This document shows, piece after piece, positions 1 through 9,651 of a stretch of DNA of 64,000 nt. The position numbers were made by a program, and so were the translations under genes. Position 1 is the first letter of the stretch; each line of letters opens with the position of its first letter. Under the pieces are notes generated by a model, which did not search any database, had not been told where the DNA came from, and was given only the letters and a program-made list of their open reading frames with translations. Source of the DNA: Caenorhabditis remanei (taxonomy: Eukaryota; Nematoda; Chromadorea; Rhabditida; Rhabditidae); contig NC_071332.1 in the NCBI RefSeq assembly GCF_010183535.1, forward strand, positions 21,948,001 to 22,012,000, written 5' to 3'.

Positions 1-2127
1 AGTTCTGCAATCTACAGTAACCTAAACTCTATAGTATCGTTCAGCTAGCAAACCACTTGCCACAAATTCACGAAATGCCAAGTTTTTCCCGAAATAGCCT
101 TTCTCCGCCGATTTACCGGAACGATTCATTCAATTCCCTCTCTCCCAAGCCACTTTGCCATCCCCCCTCTCTCTTCCATAACTATACAACCCATCTCCCC
201 CTCTCAATTCTTCAATCCAAACAATTTTGCCAATTCATTCCAAAACCGTCATAAAGGATTCCCGAGATAAGCCATAAACTTTTTTCGTTCATATTTCATG
301 GCTTCAGCTATTTGATGAGAAAGTGTTAGAATGAAAAAGGGACCGCCTAAAAAGTGGATGGTCAATCGAAAGTGTGTTTCACACCTCCGAGAAAAGAAAA
401 CAACCATGAAATTGTTCCGGTTTCTCCATAGAAGAAGAAGACACATTGAGGTGTCATAAAACGAGCGACACGATCCAAGCGGAGGGAGAAGGATTTGGCT
501 CATTTAGCTTTAGCCTCCCTACTCCTCAAAGCAGGTCATACAACTTTCAAATTCTTCTGGATAAGAGAAGCATCTCGAGGGAGAGAAGATGCTAATGTGA
601 TAAGGGTGGTCCTACTACTCTTGGCAACAATTAAGAATGGAGGAATGGATAAAAAACTGCCTTCGGGTCAGTTGATTGAATTATAATTATCCATTCCCTC
701 CGCAGACCTCCCTTGTTTTATGTTGTTAGCTTGAAGGAGAGGGAAGGAGGAGTGGCGGGGATTAAAAATGGAATATTTTTGAATTGAGCGAGAATGTAAA
801 AAGATATGGTGTTTGTTGAAAGCTATGCTACTGCAATTTTTGATTCCTACGGGCCCTGTTTCGAAACATCCAGAATTATAATCAAAACATTTTTGGATGG
901 TTTTTAATTGACCTTTTTCTGAATATTCAATTATAAATTACTTCAAGACTCGAAATAATTTTTAAACGTTTGCACCAGTTTTCATAATTTATAACTCACG
1001 GATGCCATAGATTCACTGACAGTTTAAGATTTTTGTGATTTCAGTTAAATATGTCTTGATTTTTTGTTTTATAGTTGACAATTTTATTTTATGAGCTTTA
1101 CATCTAACAAGCTGAGATCATGAAAAAATCTATTATTAAGATTGTGTGGTCCGAATTTCTAAAGAGATAAAATAGCATGTGATACCGTGGTGAGGTTTTG
1201 GTACTCTCCTATTTTAGTTTTTTAGTTTTCTCTTTGCCGCAGTTAACTTATAATCTAGACAATTTCAAATTTGATCATCGGTGAAAATATTAATAGTCTG
1301 AAAAATGTGTTGATTCTCATACTAGCACTTAAAAAAGGCAAACTATCATGATCATGACAAATCTTATGGCAAAATGAAATTTTACGAAATCTCCCAGTTT
1401 TCTAATCCTAACTGGATTATTATCCAGACAGTGTCTGGTCTGACTCATTCAAAAATTGCCCTTCGAAATCATCTGCGTCTCCTCGAAAATATCTCACTTT
1501 CTTCATATATTTCGAATAAAAGAATGACACAACAATTCGGTGTCAGTAGGTGAAGGACTTTTTGTCTTTTCCCCTTCATTTTCATCTCATTTTCCTACTT
1601 CTTCTTTTCCCGAAACGAAAACTGTCTTATGTCTTGTCTCTCTCTCTCTGTCAGGAGGCAAGACGCAAAAGTTGTCTGTGTTTGGACATTAGATGAATCC
1701 GAAAAACGAAATTCCTTCTACTCCAAGGATGACCCAGTTGATTTGACGGGAAGGGGTTGAAGGAAAAAAGAGGGGTGAAGACGGTTATCTTGTCAAACAA
1801 TCAGTAGGTTTTATTTGGAACACAGATACAACCAAAACCAATGGAATTTTTGTGTTTATCGGGGAAAAGGGGAGAAGATAAGGTTGTAAAATTGTTACCG
1901 CCCGAAAAGTACACTTGATCTTCATTGGTCTAGATAGATACGGCCGAGATGTCTGGAACCGCACGGTTTTAAGGAAAAGGCTGGGGGAAGTTAAGAGGGA
2001 TTCTGTGAGGTTTCGGGGTATCTAAGTTTCTAAAACTTCAATTTTGTCCTAGCGGCTGGAAAATTTATACATGTATCACTTAACCATCGCGCTCCTTTTT
2101 TGTAGTTGACAACTTTCTGGTAGTGGC
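1..2127. other. Intergenic DNA, no gene seen
   Basis: I see AT-rich sequence with pyrimidine-rich stretches, for example a CT run near 1636-1652. Short open frames on both strands have no splice partners, domains or coding-like codon use. A fragment of the dispersed palindromic repeat (core GTAGTTGACAACTTT) lies near 2100-2120. Confidence 0.6.
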
Positions 2128-2827
2128 TTTTACAAATTAGTGTTTTCTTTTTCAGTCGTAAAGTGAAGCGGATCGAGAGGAAACCAACCGTCGTGAAGGA
2201 TGAGGAATGGTCGATTGCGAGATGCGGCTCGGAAAGCAAAGCGGAAAGCGATGAGTTGGTTCGTTCGGGATATACTATTGAATGCTTGTCGAAAACACAG
2301 TCCGTTGCCCCTCAACTCTCCCGCAACAGAGCAGTCCACTATTTCCCATGCCCTTTTTTAAGACAAGATGACCTAGATAGACACTTTCCTATTGTCACAT
2401 TCCTGTCAACACAAACCACCTGCTCACTTATCTCCACCGTAAATCAATTTTATGTTGTTCCATATTAGACCAACAGATGGCGGTTTTCTTTCTAGACCCC
2501 TCTCACTGTCCCCCAGTCTTATTGATTTTCTTGGCTCACATCAGTTGTCCACTATCTCTCCGTACTGGATGGTGACTCATCTATTTTCTCTTTTTTGCTC
2601 ATCTTTGAAATATCCCTATAACCATGATTCATCTTGCGCTTATATTCCCTATTTGCTCACTAAGTTTACAAATTAGTGTTTTCTTTTTCAGTCGTGAATT
2701 GAAGCGGATCGAGATGATACCAACGGTCGTGAAGGAGGAGGAGTGGTCGATTGCGAGATGTGGTTCGCAAAGCGGAAAGCGGTGAGTTGGCTCGTTCGGG
2801 ATTCACTATTGAATGCTTGTCAAAAAC
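2128..2827 (+). repeat. Duplicated exon-like block left of the satellite
   Basis: Two diverged direct copies lie at 2128-2296 and 2665-2827. Each begins with TTTACAAATTAGTG and a perfect worm splice acceptor (TTTTTCAG). A GC-richer stretch follows (AAGCGGATCGAGA..., ATTGCGAGATG, GTTCGGGAT) and each ends ATTGAATGCTTGTC(A/G)AAAAC. That ending matches the start of every satellite unit from 2809 onward. Copy 1 reads as an open frame, while copy 2 carries small deletions. I infer that an old gene or element exon was duplicated here and that its end seeded the array. No protein family was recognised. Confidence 0.6.
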
Positions 2828-5800
2828 TTTTTTCACTTTTCGAATTAGTTCTCACTGAATAGGTTGGTAATGTTCAGTAAAGATAGGTTATTTGACAGAT
2901 GCTGGTGGGTCGGGTCCTTTGGGATTTACCATAGCTGAAGTTGGATGCTTGTCAAAAACTTTTTTCACTTTTAGAATTAGTTCTCACAGAATAGGTTGTT
3001 AATGTTCAGTAAAGATAGGTTATTTGACAGATGCTGGTGGGTCGGGTCCTTCGGGATTTACCATAGCTGAAGTTGGATGCTTGTCAAAAACTTTTTTCAC
3101 TTTTCGAATTAGTTCTCACTGAATAGGTTGGTAATGTTCAGTAAAGATAGGTTATATGGCGGATGCTGGTGGGTCGGGTCCTTTGGGATTTACCATAGCT
3201 GAAGTTGGATGCTTGTCGAAAACTTTTTTTACTTTTCGAATTAGTTCTCACTGAATAGGTTGGTAATGTTCAGTAAAGATAGGTTATTTGACAGATGCTG
3301 GTGGGTCGGGTCCTTCGGGATTTACCATAGCTGAAGTTGGATGCTTGTCGAAAACTTTTTTCACTTTTAGAATTAGTTCTCACTGAATAGGTTGGTAATG
3401 TTCAGTAAAGATAGGTTATTTGGCGGATGCTGGTGGGTCGGGTCCTTTGGGATTTACCATAGCTGAAGTTGGATGCTTGTCAAAAACTTTTTTCACTTTT
3501 AGAATTAGTTCTCACAGTGTAGGTTGGTAATGTTCAGTAAAGATAGGTTATTTGACAGATGCTGGTGGGTCGGGTCCTTCGGGATTTACCATAGCTGAAG
3601 TTGGATGCTTGTCAAAAACTTTTTTTACTTTTCGAATTAGTTCTCACTGAATAGGTTGGTAATGTTCAGTAAAGATAGGTTATTTGACAGATGCTGGTGG
3701 GTCGGGTCCTTCGGGATTTACCATAGCTGAAGTTGGATGCTTGTCAAAAACTTTTTTTACTTTTCGAATTAGTTCTCACTGAATAGGTTGGTAATGTTCA
3801 GTAAAGATAGGTTATTTGACAGATGCTGGTGGGTCGGGTCCTTCGGGATTTACCATAGCTGAAGTTGGATGCTTGTCGAAAACTTTTTTCACTTTTAGAA
3901 TTAGTTCTCACTGAATAGGTTGGTAATGTTCAGTAAAGATAGGTTATTTGACAGATGCTGGTGGGTCGGGTCCTTCGGGATTTACCATAGCTGAAGTTGG
4001 ATGTTTGTCAAAAACTTTTTTCACTTTTCGAATTAGTTCTCATTGAATAGGTTGGTAATGTTCAGTAAAGATAGGTTATTTGGCGGATGCTGGTGGGTCG
4101 GGTCCTTCGGGATTTACCATAGCTGAAGTTGGATGCTCGTCGAAAACTTTTTTCACTTTTAGAATTAGTTCTCATTGAATAGGTTGGTAATGTTCAGTAA
4201 AGATAGGTTATTTGGCGGATGCTGGTGGGTCGGGTCCTTCGGGATTTACCATAGCTGAAGTTGGATGTTTGTCAAAAACTTTTTTCACTTTTAGAATTAG
4301 TTCTCACTGAATAGGTTGGTAATGTTCAGTAAAGATAGGTTATATGGCGGATGCTGGTGGGTCGGGTCCTTCGGGATTTACCATAGCTGAAGTTGGATGC
4401 TCGTCGAAAACTTTTTTCACTTTTAGAATTAGTTCTCATTGAATAGGTTGGTAATGTTCAGTAAAGATAGGTTATTTGGCGGATGCTGGTGGGTCGGGTC
4501 CTTCGGGATTTACCATAGCTGAAGTTGGATGCTTGTCGAAAACTTTTTTCACTTTTAGAATTAGTTCTCACTGAATAGGTTGGTAATGTTCAGTAAAGAT
4601 AGGTTATTTGACGGATGCTGGTGGGTCGGGTCCTTCGGGATTTACCATAGCTGAAGTTGGATGTTTGTCAAAAACTTTTTTCACTTTTAGAATTAGTTCT
4701 CACTGAATAGGTTGGTAATGTTCAGTAAAGATAGGTTATTTGACAGATGCTGGTGGGTCGGGTCCTTCGGGATTTACCATAGCTGAAGTTGGATGTTTGT
4801 CAAAAACTTTTTTCACTTTTAGAATTAGTTCTCACTGAATAGGTTGGTAATGTTCAGTAAAGATAGGTTATTTGGCGGATGCTGGTGGGTCGGGTCCTTC
4901 GGGATTTACCATAGCTGAAGTTGGATGCTTGTCGAAAACTTTTTTCACTTTTAGAATTAGTTCTCATTGAATAGGTTGGTAATGTTCAGTAAAGATAGGT
5001 TATTTGGCGGATGCTGGTGGGTCGGGTCCTTCGGGATTTACCATAGCTGAAGTTGGATGCTTGTCGAAAACTTTTTTCACTTTTAGAATTAGTTCTCACT
5101 GAATAGGTTGGTAATGTTCAGTAAAGATAGGTTATTTGACAGATGCTGGTGGGTCGGGTCCTTCGGGATTTACCATAGCTGAAGTTGGATGCTTGTCGAA
5201 AACTTTTTTCACTTTTAGAATTAGTTCTCATTGAATAGGTTGGTAATGTTCAGTAAAGATAGGTTATTTGGCGGATGCTGGTGGGTCGGGTCCTTCGGGA
5301 TTTACCATAGCTGAAGTTGGATGCTTGTCGAAAACTTTTTTCACTTTTAGAATTAGTTCTCACTGAATAGGTTGGTAATGTTCAGTAAAGATAGGTTATT
5401 TGACAGATGCTGGTGGGTCGGGTCCTTCGGGATTTACCATAGCTGAAGTTGGATGCTTGTCGAAAACTTTTTTCACTTTTAGAATTAGTTCTCACTGAAT
5501 AGGTTGGTAATGTTCAGTAAAGATAGGTTATTTGACGGATGCTGGTGGGTCGGGTCCTTCGGGATTTACCATAGCTGAAGTTGGATGTTTGTCAAAAACT
5601 TTTTTCACTTTTAGAATTAGTTCTCACTGAATAGGTTGGTAATGTTCAGTAAAGATAGGTTATTTGGCGGATGCTGGTGGGTCGGGTCCTTCGGGATTTA
5701 CCATAGCTGAAGTTGGATGCTTGTCGAAAACTTTTTTCACTTTTAGAATTAGTTCTCACTGAATAGGTTGGTAATGTTCAGTAAAGATAGGTTATTTGAC

Positions 5801-7316
5801 AGATGCTGGTGGGTCGGGTCCTTCGGGATTTACCATAGCTGAAGTTGGATGCTTGTCGAAAACTTTTTTCACTTTTAGAATTAGTTCTCACAGAATAGGT
5901 TGGTAATGTTCAGTAAAGATAGGTTATTTGACAGATGCTGGTGGGTCGGGTCCTTCGGGATTTACCATAGCTGAAGTTGGATGCTTGTCGAAAACTTTTT
6001 TCACTTTTAGAATTAGTTCTCACTGAATAGGTTGGTAATGTTCAGTAAAGATAGGTTATATGGCGGATGCTGGTGGGTCGGGTCCTTCGGGATTTACCAT
6101 AGCTGAAGTTGGATGTTTGTCGAAAACTTTTTTCACTTTTAGAATTAGTTCTCACAGAATAGGTTGGTAATGTTCAGTAAAGATAGGTTATTTGACAGAT
6201 GCTGGTGGGTCGGGTCCTTCGGGATTTACCATAGCTGAAGTTGGATGCTTGTCGAAAACTTTTTTCACTTTTAGAATTAGTTCTCACAGAATAGGTTGGT
6301 AATGTTCAGTAAAGATAGGTTATTTGACAGATGCTGGTGAGTCGGGTCCTTCGGGATTTACCATAGCTGAAGTTGGATGCTTGTCGAAAACTTTTTTCAC
6401 TTTTAGAATTAGTTCTCACTGAATAGGTTGGTAATGTTCAGTAAAGATAGGTTATTTGACAGATGCTGGTGGGTCGGGTCCTTCGGGATTTACCATAGCT
6501 GAAGTTGGATGCTTGTCAAAAACTTTTTTCACTTTTAGAATTAGTTCTCACAGAATAGGTTGGTAATGTTCAGTAAAGATAGGTTATTTGACAGATGCTG
6601 GTGGGTCGGGTCCTTCGGGATTTACCATAGCTGAAGTTGGATGCTTGTCAAAAACTTTTTTCACTTTTAGAATTAGTTCTCACAGAATAGGTTGGTAATG
6701 TTCAGTAAAGATAGGTTATTTGACAGATGCTGGTGGGTCGGGTCCTTCGGGATTTACCATAGCTGAAGTTGGATGCTTGTCGAAAACTTTTTTCACTTTT
6801 AGAATTAGTTCTCACTGAATAGGTTGGTAATGTTCAGTAAAGATAGGTTATTTGACAGATGCTGGTGGGTCGGGTCCTTCGGGATTTACCATAGCTGAAG
6901 TTGGATGCTTGTCAAAAACTTTTTTCACTTTTAGAATTAGTTCTCACAGAATAGGTTGGTAATGTTCAGTAAAGATAGGTTATTTGACAGATGCTGGTGG
7001 GTCGGGTCCTTCGGGATTTACCATAGCTGAAGTTGGATGCTTGTCAAAAACTTTTTTCACTTTTAGAATTAGTTCTCACAGAATAGGTTGGTAATGTTCA
7101 GTAAAGATAGGTTATTTGACAGATGCTGGTGGGTCGGGTCCTTCGGGATTTACCATAGCTGAAGTTGGATGCTTGTCAAAAACTTTTTTCACTTTTAGAA
7201 TTAGTTCTCACAGAATAGGTTGGTAATGTTCAGTAAAGATAGGTTATTTGACAGATGCTGGTGGGTCGGGTCCTTCGGGATTTACCATAGCTGAAGTTGG
7301 ATGCTTGTCGAAGACT
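2809..7316 (+). repeat. 132-bp satellite array, 34 tandem units
   Basis: The unit starts TT(G/A)GATGCTTGTC(A/G)AAAAC and ends GGGATTTACCATAGCTGAAG. Unit starts fall at 2809, 2941, 3073, 3205, 3337 and so on to 7297, a span of exactly 34 x 132 bp, so there is no net insertion or deletion across 4.5 kb. Units differ only by a few point variants: TTTGGG or TTCGGG, CTTTTCG or CTTTTAG, TCACTG, TCATTG or TCACAG, and GACAGATG or GGCGGATG. Variants are clustered: TTTGGG occurs only in the first few units and TCACAG dominates the last third. Although 132 is a multiple of three, every frame is closed by stops in each unit, so the array is not coding. It decays at 7316 beside a retroelement fragment. 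Confidence 0.95.
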
Positions 7317-7397
7317 GCTCACGTTTAGGATTGGTTTAGAACTCAGACGGAAGTGAACTTTGTCTTATCGTGATGATTGAACCACACAAGGATTCTG

Positions 7398-7643
7398 ACG
7401 AAAACACCACTCAAGTTCAATCAAGCTTGTGTGTTCTGCGAGGGAAGCCAAATGTCGGATCGCTGCTTCAATGTCCCAGAATATAAGGACAGAAAGAAGA
7501 AGCTGATGAAGGGCCGCCTTTGCATCTAATGTCTGCTCCCACACAAAGAAGACACCCCATGCACTTGCAGCAAGAAGTGCCACTATTGCTGGAAGAAGAC
7601 GCATCACATCTCGATGTGTCCAGAAAACATCGAGATCAAATAG
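7398..7643 (+). mobile_element. Decayed BEL/Pao-like gag zinc-knuckle fragment
   Basis: The plus frame through 7422-7643 encodes a Cys-rich region starting ACVFCEGSQMSD and ending with a retroviral-type knuckle, CHYCWKKTHHISMC (C-x2-C-x4-H-x4-C). This arrangement is typical of gag proteins of nematode BEL/Pao retroelements. The copy is broken: there is an in-frame TAA at 7527-7529 where a residue should sit between two cysteines (LCI*C), and the frame ends at a TAG at 7641. No protease, reverse transcriptase or LTR was seen. It is a fragment directly abutting the satellite, and the shared border suggests that both derive from one rearranged element. Confidence 0.7.
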
Positions 7644-7693
7644 GAAGAGTCAGTTGGACAATCAAACATTTTGTCCGTGTATCTACTTTTTTA

Positions 7694-7704
7694 GGGGGGG
7701 GGGG
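7694..7704 (+). repeat. G11 homopolymer tract
   Basis: Eleven consecutive guanines lie downstream of the gag fragment. Long poly-G runs in Caenorhabditis can form G-quadruplexes and are deletion-prone when the DOG-1/FANCJ helicase is missing. Comparable tracts lie at 22816-22824 (G9) and 57493-57504 (C12). Confidence 0.9.
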
Positions 7705-7911
7705 CTGTTGAAACAAGGATTTCGAAACTTCTGAGAATACCTGAGGTAAGGCTATTGAATCTGTCTAAACGATTCATGAAACACTTAGATGTGAGCAGCG
7801 CAGAAGGTGCGGTTTTTTTAAAAAGTTTGAGACCCTAGAAGCTTACTGCCACTTGCCTGAATAGAGCTACAAAATTGAAAGCAAGATTAAAATCGATTTA
7901 AAGTCAAAAAA

Positions 7912-7917
7912 TTTATT
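7912..7917 (-). terminator. Polyadenylation signal of the hemopexin gene
   Basis: TTTATT on the plus strand reads AATAAA on the minus strand, about 95 bases after the stop codon at 8012-8014. This is a normal spacing for a worm 3' UTR. Confidence 0.55.
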
Positions 7918-8011
7918 CAAGCTAAAAAAAATGCATAATACACAAATTTTTATACAAATGGTTATTTCCGGTCACTCCGGAAGTCCATCCTTTTTCTCCT
8001 CCTCCACTCAT

Positions 8012-9112
8012 TTAGCATCTCCAAAAATCGCCAAGTGGTACTCCATCGCCCGTCACTTTCTTCATCTCCGAATCGTATTCAAACACAAGAGATTGCGTGA
8101 AGACGTTGGCATGACCACGTGAGTTCCATATGGAGATGCCACGGACACGGTCGGGAAGATTCTGGAAAAGTTATGAAATTAATAAGATAAAACCATGCAG
8201 TTCTTACCTCAAAATAGCTATCGGTTCTTCCTGTCATCAAAGATTTGTTCCAGTATTCATCGTAGAGTGCAAACTTTCCACCGTTCGACAACAAGACCTG
8301 ATGCTTATTATGCCACCTGATTGCAGCATCCGGAGTGAACGCCACCGAGGATGGCAACTCTTTTGGAAACACTGATTGCAATTTCCAGTCACCCGAGGAC
8401 TCCTTGTATCCATACACACTTCTCTCGGAAATTAACCACAAAATCTCTCGTTCTGGATCGAAAAGTGCTCCGTTCACTTCATGTGGACCATCAGGGAATT
8501 CTTCGGAAATTGGTTTACGCTCCCTGATTCTATTGTTGGATAATATATAAACAGTTGACTCGAAAAATGCGTAATCATAGTCTGGACCGAATGTGTAAGC
8601 GTCGATTCGATTGGGGCACCCAGAAGAAGAGCTACGGTCGGATGAGGGGAGTCTTCTGAAGATTTGAACTTTAAATAAAATAAAATAAACTAAAATCAGC
8701 AAAACCCACTTTGTCGCAGCAGTAAACCTTGGATTCATTGTGCTCGTCATTCCACGGACATCAACAGTGCCTCGAGGACGGTCTAAACCAATTCCACCGA
8801 CGCTCAGTATAGGCAATTCAGTAGTGGTCGCTCGGTTTCTCTTTGTAGTCGTAGTACTCGGATCATTGAATGGGATCACGATTTCCCCGGTTTCTTGATT
8901 GTCATCTGTGTGGGGAACGGCTATTTCTGAGCCAAGGGAGATTTTCTGGAAAATGATCAGTTCTGGAGTGCAAAAATACAGAAAGACCCGTGTTTCACAA
9001 AAAAATTAAACTAAAAACTTACCGGTCCTACTGTTGTCTTTGATCCACCGAATCCAAATAGTGCATCTGCTCCACCAGCACATAATAAAAACAGAAATAA
9101 GAGCGATTTCAT
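8012..9112 (-). CDS. Secreted hemopexin-repeat protein
   Basis: Four exons, complement(8012..8161, 8208..8655, 8710..8945, 9023..9112), give a 307-residue protein with phases preserved at all junctions. Residues 1-18 (MKSLLFLFLLCAGGADA) are a signal peptide. Residues about 31-108 are a Ser/Thr-rich linker (DPSTTTTKR, RATTTELP). From Cys122 to the final residue, Cys307, the sequence has hemopexin-propeller features: repeats opening with I/F-D-A/G-A (RIDAYTF, VNGALFD) followed by a short Y/F-rich strand (TVYIL, SVYGY, KFALYDEYW), and a Cys at each end that would close the propeller by a disulfide as in matrix metalloproteinases. No zinc-protease motif (HExxH) is encoded, so it is hemopexin-only and probably binds extracellular matrix or a ligand rather than cutting it. 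An unspliced 266-residue frame across the 54-base intron at 8656-8709 is misleading; that intron has a good GTGGGT donor and a CTTCAG acceptor. Confidence 0.8.
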
Positions 9113-9651
9113 AATTGAAAATATAAAAAAATTCTGAACCAAACAAACAAGTCTCTACTTCAAATACCGATTTCTTATCAAAGTTTCTATCAGAAGGCGT
9201 TGATTTGTTTCTTTTTCTATCAATTTTTAATCAACACTTGTTATCATTTGTGTGATGTGATTGAGAGAATTCGTCAATTTCATCTTTTCGTCTGAATCGA
9301 TTTCCGATTCATGAGTCATAAGGAAATAGAGAACTTATGATATTTCAAGGACATTCATTTTAAAAAAATACTTTAATTTTCTTGTTTTTTTGTGTCATTC
9401 GTCTCATGAGGTCCGTTTATTAAAATATTTATTCAAAAAGAGTCACTGGGATTAACAGAAAGTCTCAAGTAGACAGTATGACTATATATCACAGAATCTA
9501 TTAGGGTTTCCCCTTAGAAAAAAGTTTTTAAAAAGAAGAAAAATGCAATCGGCAATATCAAATAGCACCAAAGAATCAAAGAGGAGTCATTATCATTTTG
9601 TAAAATGCAATGAAATTGCAAAACCCGTCGTAGAGCTCAAGAAAAGTCAAA

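Noticed and set aside
2809..7316. CRISPR-like or coding tandem repeat
   Set aside because: There are no unique spacers between repeats, and stop codons close every frame in each unit. It is a eukaryotic satellite.
8079..8879. Single 266-codon ORF with an apparent transmembrane segment (WVLLILVYFILF)
   Set aside because: The hydrophobic stretch is a 54-base intron with consensus splice sites (GTGGGT...CTTCAG), and the C-terminal part is another intron. The spliced model gives a Cys-closed hemopexin domain.
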